Assembly (NCBI GenBank): GCA_964633435.1
Contig: CAZWHA010000012.1
Span: 1-8,288, forward strand
Length of the DNA: 8,288 nt
Direction of reading: 5' to 3'
Source of the DNA: GCA-016699895 sp964633435
GTDB taxonomy: Bacteria; Patescibacteriota; Saccharimonadia; Saccharimonadales; Saccharimonadaceae
In this document: piece by piece, positions 1 to 5,585 of the stretch
How positions within the stretch are numbered: the stretch's first letter is position 1
Layout of the letters: each line of letters starts with the position of its first letter
Position numbers and translations under genes: made by a program
The notes under the pieces: generated by a model
Databases searched by the model: none
What the model saw: the letters and a program-made list of their open reading frames with translations, nothing else
Told to the model about the DNA's origin: nothing

Positions 1-2
1 CG

Positions 3-551
3 GGTTCTGGAACTGCACTGAACGTCAGCTCAAGCGGGTCATTGTCCGCAGCAACACCCTATGTCCTGATGATTCTTATCGACAAAGGAGCGAATACATT
101 TTCAGCTATAGCATATCCGTATGGCTCTACGACGCACGCCGCATCTATATCAGGTACGCTTGGTGGAGCGATGAAGGACGCATCAAGTTTACAGCAAGTT
201 CGATGGGCTATAGGTACTGCTACTAGTCTAAGCTACCTAGATACTAACTCTGATTTTGCGGTGGGACATGGCGACTGGCTTGCGCGAACTGATATTACTA
301 CTCAGCTTGATACGCCAGCTGTTACTATTGATACCGTAACTAACCCAAGTACTATTGGCGGCAACAACGGTTCGACTGTCTTATCATGGCCCACCGTAAG
401 CAACGCAATGAGTTACGACGCCTATATAGCTGCCGGTTCTAGCCCTGCTCAAGGCGACTTTACGCTTGTTGCCACAGGAGTGACGTCTCCTTATACGTTT
501 ACAGGGCTTTCTGCCGGTACATATGCGTTTGGTATTAAAGCAAAGGCGTAG
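3..551 (+). CDS. C-terminal part of a surface/tail protein with Fn3-like domain (5' truncated)
   Basis: The frame is open from the first complete codon at position 3, so the gene begins upstream of the window; the TTG at 42 is probably internal. About 182 residues are visible. Residues 1-105 are rich in Ser, Thr, Ala and Gly and look like the end of a beta-sandwich domain. Residues 107-182 form a fibronectin-III-like domain, with a core Trp in LSWPTVSNAMSYDAY and the closing strand TGLSAGTYAFGIKAKA. The protein at 6906-7856 ends the same way (TGLSAGLYTVAVQARA then TAG), so the two are paralogues and both genes stand last in their block. A binding or spacer role on an extracellular structure is inferred. 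The codons look more AT-rich than in the genes after 976. No transmembrane segment or sorting motif is seen. Confidence 0.75.
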   Translation, partial: GSGTALNVSSSGSLSAATPYVLMILIDKGANTFSAIAYPYGSTTHAASISGTLGGAMKDASSLQQVRWAIGTATSLSYLDTNSDFAVGHGDWLARTDITTQLDTPAVTIDTVTNPSTIGGNNGSTVLSWPTVSNAMSYDAYIAAGSSPAQGDFTLVATGVTSPYTFTGLSAGTYAFGIKAKA

Positions 552-749
552 GATCTAGGGACTGATTCACTGATAGGTTATACCACTAGCGTTCTAACTA
601 ATCCTGCTGAGGAATCACTTATCGGCTTTGTTATCAGCACACTTACCTATATACCGTTGATAGGGGCAGCCTATCTTGCCGTCGGAGAATGGAGCCAGGA
701 GGGCTAATGCGCTCGCAATGTAAGCTAGGTACTTTTATCCCCACATAAA
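552..749 (+). pseudogene. Probable remnant of a tail-repeat gene end plus an aborted next ORF
   Basis: Directly after the TAG at 549-551 the same frame stays open for 51 codons, to TAA at 705-707. The encoded peptide has an imperfect repeat: SLIGY (from 567), SLIGF (from 615) and PLIGA (from 654), spaced 16 and 13 residues apart. This resembles the C-terminal LGVW repeats of the esterase ending at 2854. No ATG or GTG start precedes it in frame. It ends with AGGAGG (696-701) and a TAATG stop-start overlap, like the junction at 2852-2856, but the ORF begun at 708 stops after 13 codons (749). I read this as leftovers of a gene boundary after deletion. A 51-codon open stretch can also arise by chance, and readthrough of the TAG is a less likely alternative. 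Confidence 0.4.
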
Positions 750-799
750 CTTTTCGGATCGTGAGATTGAGGAAGTTCATGGTACCACTCATATATTAT

Positions 800-831
800 T
801 TGACGTTCACGGTTATAACCATTACTATAAT
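800..831 (+). promoter_or_regulatory. Predicted sigma70-type promoter for the collagen-like/esterase block
   Basis: TTGACG (800-805) is followed by TATAAT (826-831) with a 20-nt spacer, or by TACTAT (823-828) with a standard 17-nt spacer. The same arrangement recurs at 5410-5441, and the sequence around the -10 box is conserved between the two (CATTA-YYATAATWCCA). Transcription would start near 838 and give a leader of about 138 nt before the ATG at 976. The spacer contains the palindrome GGTTATAACC (811-820), which the second copy lacks. Confidence 0.55.
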
Positions 832-879
832 TCCATCGCAATAATGAATATTTTGATGTCACAATTACAACATACAATT

Positions 880-897
880 GAGAGAGAGAGAGAGAGA
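880..897 (+). repeat. (GA)9 dinucleotide microsatellite in the leader
   Basis: Nine uninterrupted GA units lie between the predicted promoter and the start codon at 976. The paralogous leader has (GA)8 at 5490-5505. TTGAGA (878-883) overlaps the tract and lies 17 nt from TAAAAG (901-906), which would make a weak second promoter whose spacing depends on repeat number. Confidence 0.9.
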
Positions 898-900
898 CAA

Positions 901-913
901 TAAAAGTCTTTTA
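901..913 (+). promoter_or_regulatory. 13-nt palindrome TAAAAGTCTTTTA, candidate operator
   Basis: This is a perfect 6-bp inverted repeat around one central base. It is kept in the second leader at 5511-5523, where only the central base changes (T to C), so the symmetry is preserved. It lies downstream of the predicted promoter. A dimeric regulator site is inferred; no regulator gene is in the window. Confidence 0.4.
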
Positions 914-943
914 ACAACAAAGTTTATATTTAAGCAACCATTT

Positions 944-974
944 TCCTCTATGAGTCCGGCTCGGAGGACTTTTT
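944..974 (+). promoter_or_regulatory. Hairpin enclosing the RBS, followed by a U-tract (attenuator-like), copy 1
   Basis: TCCTC (944-948) pairs with GAGGA (964-968) and GAG (952-954) pairs with CTC (960-962), leaving a 5-nt loop. The 3' arm is the Shine-Dalgarno GGAGG (963-967), 8 nt before the ATG at 976. Five Ts (970-974) follow, so the element also has the shape of a small intrinsic terminator. An alternative pairing is AGTCC (953-957) with GGACT (966-970). The same fold can be drawn at 5554-5585. Control of translation or of transcript elongation is inferred. Confidence 0.5.
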
Positions 975-975
975 A

Positions 976-1566
976 ATGCCCCGCCTCCCCATCCCAGGTA
1001 GCGACTCAGGCAACTGGGGCCAAATCCTCAACGACTATCTCTCTCAAGCGCACAACCCAGACGGCACCCTAAAAGATGGCTTCATTTCAGAAGCAAAGCT
1101 AGACCCAAGTGTTGTCTCTAAGCTAAATTCTGGTGGCGGTACCCCAGGCGCCACTGGTCCTCAGGGGCCTCAAGGTCCAGCCGGAACAAACGGTACCAAT
1201 GGTCCAGCCGGTCCGCAAGGTGCCACAGGCGCGCAAGGCCCAGCTGGAGCAGCAGGACAAACTGGCGCTACCGGACCTCAGGGTCCCGCAGGAAATGGCA
1301 CTGTTGGTGCCACCGGTCCGCAAGGCGCTACGGGCAACACTGGTGCTACTGGCCCTCAAGGCACTGCCGGTCCTGTAGGTGCGACTGGGCCGCAAGGTCC
1401 AGTGGGCAGTGCAGGCCCCGCCGGTTCACAGGGTGCGACTGGCCCCCAGGGTCCGGCAGGTAATGATGCTGCTCCGGCCGTGTATGTGCTGCAAGCTGGC
1501 CAGAATGAAGCAGATGTCCCGCCGAGTACACCAGTAGGCACACTGATTGTGCGATTGGACTCATAA
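976..1566 (+). CDS. Collagen-like fibre protein with Gly-X-Y repeats
   Basis: The protein has 196 aa and starts at an ATG 8 nt after GGAGG. Residues 4-50 form a compact N-terminal module (PIPGSDSGNWGQILNDYL, then HNPDGTLKDG, then LDPSVVSKLN) of a type I recall from Saccharibacteria surface or tail-fibre proteins. Residues 55-105 are 17 Gly-X-Y triplets. A 2-residue break (G106-N107) follows, then 19 triplets at 108-164, rich in GPQ, GAT and GPA. Such repeats form a collagen triple helix, so the protein is probably a trimeric rod. Residues 165-196 are a short C-terminal cap (VYVLQAGQNEADVP, then GTLIVRLDS). There is no signal peptide or membrane segment. It is the first gene of a block and its stop is 1 nt from the next start, so it is likely translated together with the esterase. 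A stalk or adhesive fibre role is inferred. Confidence 0.85.
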   Translation: MPRLPIPGSDSGNWGQILNDYLSQAHNPDGTLKDGFISEAKLDPSVVSKLNSGGGTPGATGPQGPQGPAGTNGTNGPAGPQGATGAQGPAGAAGQTGATGPQGPAGNGTVGATGPQGATGNTGATGPQGTAGPVGATGPQGPVGSAGPAGSQGATGPQGPAGNDAAPAVYVLQAGQNEADVPPSTPVGTLIVRLDS

Positions 1567-1567
1567 T

Positions 1568-2854
1568 ATGGCCTCGATCCAGGTCTTTAACGAACGCTTC
1601 GACAATGTCACCATTGGCGACACTGTTACATCCAGCAACTCGCGTATCGATAGCTCGAGCGGAGTCGGTGTTGCGGGCCGTGCAGGACAGGGCACGGCAG
1701 CGAGGTTTGGGACACTCAATGCAGGCGGCACCTTTGGTAATATTATGCGCCACGCAGGCGTGGGCAAGTATGCGGCCGATTTTATGTTTTCGACATACCC
1801 AACAGCGAACAATGTTTTTCTGCGCTGGTACGCAGGAAGCGCTGGGTATAGCTGGGTATCTATCACTCCGACAGGGGGGTTGGTGGCGTGGTATAACACT
1901 GACGTCACTATTGCTCCGGCTGGCGCGATAGCACCAGGTCAATGGTTTCGCTTCGAGATAATGTGGAATCAAGGCCGTCATGAACTCCGTGTCTGGCTCG
2001 ACCCAGACAGCACTGGCACGCCAGATTATCAGCTGACCCGAACAACTGCTCTGCCTACGCGACTTGTCAATCAGATTCATCACCTCAATGGCGTGACTGT
2101 CGACAATATCGTCACACACATCAGCGACGACCTGCCCAAATACCAGGGCGGTCGCACCGTGGCTATCATCGGCGACTCGTTGACCGAGTATGCTGCCTAT
2201 GACACGCTGGTAAATCTCATCGCCGCCAACGGCTTCGACCGGCGAGATATCTACTGGAATGCAGTCGGCTCGCGCAAGATGGAGCCGCTGACCGACCCGC
2301 GCGGCCTCAATACCGACCTGTGTATCGACGGTGCTAAGATGTCGCTTGCGAGCGACCCCGTTTGGGTGCTGGCACTCGGAACCAACGATGCACTGATGTT
2401 TTGGGGCGGCGGCCAGGCTACGTTTCGTGCCGTACTCGACCATGCGCTCGACAAGATTGGCTCGGGCCAAACTATCCTCATCCCGACCGTGGTGCACAAT
2501 GGCAACAGCAATAATGGCGTCAACCCAAATCCGAGCTTCGACGAATTTAACGATGAAATCCGCGCTGCCAAAATCCGCCACGGTGACAAGCATATTAGAG
2601 TACTCGAATGGGCTACGTACGCCAAGGCCCAATTGCCTTCTATCTTCAGCGACCCCGTCCACAACAACATCAACAATGGTCAGGTGATTCGCAGCACCTT
2701 TATCGCCCATGCCATCGGTGCGCCGGGCAAGTGGGACGCTGTGGGACCTGAAGCGCTGGGTGTTTGGAATGGTAGCGCGATCGACCCGGCCACCCTCCTG
2801 GGCGTGTGGGAGGGTGCTGCGGTGGAGCCGGCGCACATCTTGGGAGTGAAGTAA
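1568..2854 (+). CDS. SGNH/GDSL-type hydrolase with N-terminal jelly-roll domain and LGVW tail repeats
   Basis: The protein has 428 aa from the ATG at 1568, 1 nt after the collagen-like gene's stop. An upstream in-frame GTG at 1547 would overlap that gene and seems less likely. Residues 1-190 look like a concanavalin-A-like beta-sandwich (strands such as FRFEIMWNQGRHELRVWLDPD). Residues 197-370 carry the SGNH blocks: GDSLTEY with nucleophile Ser204, block II Gly234 (NAVGSRK), GTND at 271-274 with oxyanion Asn273, and DPVH at 362-365 with Asp362 and His365 completing the triad. The catalytic set is therefore intact. SGNH enzymes of phage tails and cell surfaces typically remove acetyl or acyl groups from polysaccharides; the substrate here is unknown. 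The C-terminus has two 14-residue repeats of the form LGVW-x-G-x-A-x-x-PA, then ILGVK. No clear Shine-Dalgarno site is seen, so translation is probably coupled. No signal peptide is present. Confidence 0.85.
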   Translation: MASIQVFNERFDNVTIGDTVTSSNSRIDSSSGVGVAGRAGQGTAARFGTLNAGGTFGNIMRHAGVGKYAADFMFSTYPTANNVFLRWYAGSAGYSWVSITPTGGLVAWYNTDVTIAPAGAIAPGQWFRFEIMWNQGRHELRVWLDPDSTGTPDYQLTRTTALPTRLVNQIHHLNGVTVDNIVTHISDDLPKYQGGRTVAIIGDSLTEYAAYDTLVNLIAANGFDRRDIYWNAVGSRKMEPLTDPRGLNTDLCIDGAKMSLASDPVWVLALGTNDALMFWGGGQATFRAVLDHALDKIGSGQTILIPTVVHNGNSNNGVNPNPSFDEFNDEIRAAKIRHGDKHIRVLEWATYAKAQLPSIFSDPVHNNINNGQVIRSTFIAHAIGAPGKWDAVGPEALGVWNGSAIDPATLLGVWEGAAVEPAHILGVK

Positions 2855-2886
2855 TGGCAATTGCAGCGCGACGACTCCAGCGAGCA
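2854..2886 (+). repeat. ARRLQ tag-coding segment, copy 1 (repeated at 4172-4204)
   Basis: Of the 33 nt at the gene start, 23 consecutive bases (2864-2886) are identical to 4182-4204, in the same reading frame. Flanking sequence on both sides differs, so identity is limited to the tag. The third copy, at 5586, encodes the same peptide with different codons. Confidence 0.9.
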
Positions 2887-4101
2887 AAACCGAGCGGTCC
2901 GCCGTACACGTGGCTACTTGCTTCGCCTGTGGCGCCAACATCCATCCCGCCCATGACGAGCGGTTACCGCGTTTCTGGTACCCAGATACTTGCCCCCAAT
3001 GGGCAGCCGTTTATCCCTCGTGGTATTAATATTGGTGGTACGCTTAGCAATGGCGGTGCGTATCCTGACTTTTCGCGCGATGCGCAATATGCGACAGATT
3101 TTATTGCCCGGGGTGGTAACACGGTACGGTTTGCGACAAACGCCTCGGACCGATATGCATGGGGAGTGTATACTGCCGGTTACTCCACTACATGGGGTGG
3201 CACCAAGTTGTATGGTACCGACGGAGCAGTATTGTATGCCAAGCACCATATTGATTTTTGGAGGGCGCGCGGGGTGGTCGTGCTGGTCGAATGTCATGAC
3301 TTTACCAATGGCGTATTTACTCAGGCTCAGACTGAGCAGTGCGAGGCATTCTGGCTCCGCATGGCGAATGAGTACAAAAATGATACCGGCGTGTGGTTCA
3401 ACCTCTACAATGAGCCAAATGTATATAGTCAAACTTTTGACGGTCCATTAAATGGAAATGTGAGTACGGTGCGCACGCGCTGGGCGGGATTGCATGCCCG
3501 CGCAGCCAAACTTATTCGCGATGCCGGCGCGCCAAATATCATCGTCTGCGACAGCTTCGGTTTCGCTGGCGATTCGGGGAAACAGGTGGACAGCAAGCCA
3601 GCGCCGCGTGGGTTTGACCCTGGCGCTGCGCCGCTACTGTCCTCTTTGTATGGCGGCATCGTCCTGTCGCTGCACAACTACGGGAACCACGACGTACTCA
3701 CTACCGAGGCTGCGATTCATAGCTATATTGACACTGTGCATGCTTCTGGAGTACCGATGATCGTCGGTGAGGTGGGGTATCCAGTGAAGCGCGGATGGGA
3801 TATGCCTGAGTTTATGTGGCCGACACAACGTAATGCTTTCGACATGTCGTTGCAGTCAGTGCCAAAGAAAAACGTCGGCATGCTTTTCTGGTCCTCGGCA
3901 TTTAACGACGGATTCAAGATGTATATTCCATTTTGGGACTGGCCGAGCGGTGGTAGTCGTATCATCAACGAATTCGCGGCTGAGCTGCCCGAAGGCCGCT
4001 CCCTCTCTGGCCAAGGTGTGCGCTTCATGCAGTACCTAGCAAACGGTCAGTCGGTGACGAATACCGGCCCGTCGCATAGTGGTGGTACAGCCGAGGAGTA
4101 G
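2854..4101 (+). CDS. Glycoside hydrolase family 5-like enzyme with ARRLQ N-terminal tag
   Basis: The protein has 415 aa. The ATG at 2854 overlaps the upstream stop (TAATG), with GGGAG (2843-2847) as ribosome binding site; starting here also matches the N-termini of the proteins at 4172 and 5586. Residues 1-12 are the tag MAIAARRLQRAK, followed by a Pro/Ser/Ala linker to about 30. The rest looks like a GH5 (beta/alpha)8 barrel: GGNTVRF with Arg92, VECHD with His148, acid/base Glu187 in NLYNEPN, LHNYG with His274 and Tyr276, nucleophile Glu306 in IVGEVGYP, and LFWSSAFND near the end. GH5 enzymes cut beta-1,4-linked glucans, mannans and related glycans by a retaining mechanism; both glutamates are present, so activity is expected, but the substrate cannot be told. 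There is no Sec signal peptide, which is unusual for an endo-acting GH5. A role as a depolymerase head on a tail or surface structure is inferred. Confidence 0.85.
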   Translation: MAIAARRLQRAKPSGPPYTWLLASPVAPTSIPPMTSGYRVSGTQILAPNGQPFIPRGINIGGTLSNGGAYPDFSRDAQYATDFIARGGNTVRFATNASDRYAWGVYTAGYSTTWGGTKLYGTDGAVLYAKHHIDFWRARGVVVLVECHDFTNGVFTQAQTEQCEAFWLRMANEYKNDTGVWFNLYNEPNVYSQTFDGPLNGNVSTVRTRWAGLHARAAKLIRDAGAPNIIVCDSFGFAGDSGKQVDSKPAPRGFDPGAAPLLSSLYGGIVLSLHNYGNHDVLTTEAAIHSYIDTVHASGVPMIVGEVGYPVKRGWDMPEFMWPTQRNAFDMSLQSVPKKNVGMLFWSSAFNDGFKMYIPFWDWPSGGSRIINEFAAELPEGRSLSGQGVRFMQYLANGQSVTNTGPSHSGGTAEE

Positions 4102-4171
4102 TTGGTCGCTGGTTCAGAATGTTGTAATTGATAGTTAACCACGAATATGGTGAATGAAAGGTAGGAATGTT

Positions 4172-4204
4172 ATGGCGATATCAGCGCGACGACTCCAGCG
4201 AGCA
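4172..4204 (+). repeat. ARRLQ tag-coding segment, copy 2
   Basis: The segment 4182-4204 is identical over 23 nt to 2864-2886. The sequence upstream of the ATG and downstream of the tag is unrelated to copy 1, as expected if the tag is a conserved joint to which different C-terminal bodies are attached. Confidence 0.9.
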
Positions 4205-5404
4205 TATCAGATAGCGAATCCTTTGGCTGGGCCATACCTCAAGGCGGCGCCAGCTTCCTCGACCTACTACGTCGACGTCCAGGCTGCCCCGCTCGACCCG
4301 CAGTCAACCCAAAAGGCGGCCGTATTCGTCGATGGTATCCAGAACGGTGCCTATGGCAATACCGCGCGCATGGACCCCCCGTACGGCTATCCCGAATATA
4401 CCGCGACACCCTCAACACCGCGGGTGCGGGTGCTCAAACTCAGCGGCGCCGGCGTCCCTGAGCCAGAGATCGACCCGATGTACGGCTGGTATTCAAACAC
4501 CAGCTACGGTGCTCGCGGTATCTTCCTGGATGTGCCGGTAGAGAGCTGGTATTTGCCTGCGACTGGTACTGATGGATCGATGTGTATATGGGATCCGGCC
4601 AATGACTGCCTATATGAACTGTGGCGGGCGCGCTGGGTAGATGGCGGCTGGGTGCCAGGCGGCCAGTATGGCGTAACCTTTGACCCAAACGCTCCGGGCA
4701 AAGTGCTGGCCAGCCCAGCTGGGGGCCGCTACGACGGGGTAAGCCAGGCGCTTCAGGGTGTGTATCCCAAGCAAAACAACTCCTGGTACTATGGGCTAAG
4801 CGCCTCGAGGTTGATGGGATCGCCATTTGCAATTAAGGCCCGCGAGATACTCAATGGCATCAACCATGATGGCGACATTATCAATATCGATTGCATCAAA
4901 CATACCCTGGCCTGTGCGATTGATCCGCGCTATTCCCTGGGTAATCGCTCTGACACAACCGACCCAAAGGTTTCGTGGCCTGCGGAGTATAGTGACAACT
5001 GGTCAACTGAAGCACCAGCAGTTGGTGTGGCGTATGGTCAGCTGTTGCGGTTTCCGGCCAGTATTAATTTCAGCACTTGGACGCCAAGCGGCTGGAATCC
5101 AGCTTGGGATGAGACGCCGCTTGCGATGGCCAGGATTGTCGGGCGGGCGATCCAGCGCCGGGGCATCCGCCTGATCGACATGGGTGGTTCGTTTGGCATT
5201 GCAACTGAGTCGCCGCAGCGCTGGGTCCATGACCTCGGGTATGACCCCTGGGAGGAGATGAAGGCTCGCTATGATACTACGCATCTGCCAGGCAATGGGC
5301 AACCAGCCGGAATCTTTCAGCTATCGCATTTGCCATGGGCGCAACTCGAGGTGGTAGCGCTTGATTATGGCAAGGCCGGTACGGTACCGGTGTTGCCGGG
5401 GTAG
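4172..5404 (+). CDS. Large protein of unrecognised family with ARRLQ N-terminal tag
   Basis: The protein has 410 aa from the ATG at 4172. An in-frame ATG at 4154 exists, but 4172 is preferred because the product then begins MAISARRLQRAY like its neighbours; AGGA (4163-4166) and AAAGG (4157-4161) lie before it. After the tag and a linker, residues 25-130 look like a beta-rich domain (STYYVDVQAAPLDPQSTQKA). Residues 140-400 carry features I recall from secreted proteins of actinobacteria and others: CLYELWRARW (from 146), then INHDGDI and CIKHTLACAID (His244), WPAEY, YGQLLRFP, AIQRRGIRLIDMGGSFG and RWVHDL. I cannot name the family or a catalytic residue with confidence; its setting suggests glycan binding or processing. 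No signal peptide or membrane helix is seen. A 70-nt gap separates it from the GH5-like gene; I see no convincing promoter or terminator there, so co-transcription is likely. Confidence 0.75.
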   Translation: MAISARRLQRAYQIANPLAGPYLKAAPASSTYYVDVQAAPLDPQSTQKAAVFVDGIQNGAYGNTARMDPPYGYPEYTATPSTPRVRVLKLSGAGVPEPEIDPMYGWYSNTSYGARGIFLDVPVESWYLPATGTDGSMCIWDPANDCLYELWRARWVDGGWVPGGQYGVTFDPNAPGKVLASPAGGRYDGVSQALQGVYPKQNNSWYYGLSASRLMGSPFAIKAREILNGINHDGDIINIDCIKHTLACAIDPRYSLGNRSDTTDPKVSWPAEYSDNWSTEAPAVGVAYGQLLRFPASINFSTWTPSGWNPAWDETPLAMARIVGRAIQRRGIRLIDMGGSFGIATESPQRWVHDLGYDPWEEMKARYDTTHLPGNGQPAGIFQLSHLPWAQLEVVALDYGKAGTVPVLPG

Positions 5405-5409
5405 TCGTC

Positions 5410-5441
5410 TTGACACGCTCTGTATTAAGCATTATCATAAT
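5410..5441 (+). promoter_or_regulatory. Predicted sigma70-type promoter for the beta-helix block
   Basis: A perfect TTGACA (5410-5415) stands 17 nt before TATCAT (5433-5438) and 20 nt before CATAAT (5436-5441). It aligns base for base with the promoter at 800-831 and begins only 5 nt after the stop of the previous gene. Transcription from here would give the beta-helix gene a leader of about 140 nt. Confidence 0.6.
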
Positions 5442-5489
5442 ACCAAAGTAAGGAGCTAAAGTGATGTCGAAAATACAACAAAAGATTCA

Positions 5490-5505
5490 GAGAGAGAGAG
5501 AGAGA
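5490..5505 (+). repeat. (GA)8 dinucleotide microsatellite in the leader
   Basis: Eight GA units, one fewer than the (GA)9 tract at 880-897. The distance from the first G of the tract to TAAAAG is 21 nt in both copies, because the bases after the tract differ in number (5 here, 3 in the other copy). Confidence 0.9.
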
Positions 5506-5510
5506 TCTAC

Positions 5511-5523
5511 TAAAAGCCTTTTA
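5511..5523 (+). promoter_or_regulatory. 13-nt palindrome TAAAAGCCTTTTA, candidate operator, copy 2
   Basis: Both 6-nt arms are identical to those at 901-913; only the central base differs. It lies 75 nt before the start codon, as in copy 1. Confidence 0.4.
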
Positions 5524-5553
5524 GCCACAAAGCTTATATTTAGTCAACCATTT

Positions 5554-5585
5554 TCCTCTATGAGTTCCGCTTGGAGGATTTTTTT
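5554..5585 (+). promoter_or_regulatory. Hairpin enclosing the RBS, followed by a U-tract, copy 2
   Basis: TCCTC (5554-5558) pairs with GAGGA (5574-5578), and GAG (5562-5564) pairs with CTT (5570-5572) through one G-U wobble that replaces the G-C pair of copy 1. The loop sequence has changed but its length has not. GGAGG (5573-5577) is the ribosome binding site for the ATG at 5586. Seven Ts (5579-5585) follow. Persistence of the pairing despite base changes supports a real RNA structure. Confidence 0.5.

Larger units (their letters stand above)
800..975 (+). repeat. Promoter-leader module, copy 1 of 2
   Basis: This 176-nt stretch before the ATG at 976 matches 5410-5585 at a constant offset of 4610 nt at both ends. 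A 2-nt shift in the middle (around TGATGTC, 854-860) is compensated before the GA repeat. The last 75 nt (901-975) are identical at 64 of 75 positions by hand count; the part from 861 to 879 matches only loosely. In order it holds a promoter, a (GA)9 tract, a 13-nt palindrome, an AT-rich segment with TTATATTTA, and a hairpin containing the ribosome binding site. It stands before the first gene of a block in both cases, so it is probably a transferred or duplicated control cassette. Confidence 0.85.
5410..5585 (+). repeat. Promoter-leader module, copy 2 of 2
   Basis: This is the second copy of the 176-nt module at 800-975, with the same total length and order: promoter, TGATGTC (5462-5468), GA repeat, palindrome, AT-rich stretch, RBS hairpin and ATG. 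The genes that follow the two copies are unrelated, so only the control region is shared. It also contains AAGGAG (5450-5455), which has no start codon at usable spacing that opens a real gene. Confidence 0.85.

Noticed and set aside
811..820. GGTTATAACC palindrome in the promoter spacer as an operator
   Set aside because: It is not kept at the matching place in the second promoter (5421-5430), so it may be chance.
1140..1465. Dense short direct repeats that could suggest a CRISPR or satellite array
   Set aside because: They are in-frame Gly-X-Y codon triplets of the collagen-like protein, with no uniform repeat-spacer structure.
1346..2941. A 531-codon open frame on the minus strand opposite the collagen-like and esterase genes
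   Set aside because: The plus-strand genes have clear domains and motifs in this stretch. The antisense product has no recognisable motif and its composition looks like a shadow of plus-strand codon bias.
4102..4171. Separate promoter for the 4172 gene (TTGATA at 4128-4133)
   Set aside because: No acceptable -10 box lies at 16-18 nt spacing, so co-transcription from upstream is simpler.
5376..5390. 15-nt palindrome CCGGTACGGTACCGG at the end of the 4172-5404 gene as a terminator
   Set aside because: It lies inside the coding sequence, has no T-run after it, and the symmetry leaves little loop for a stable hairpin.
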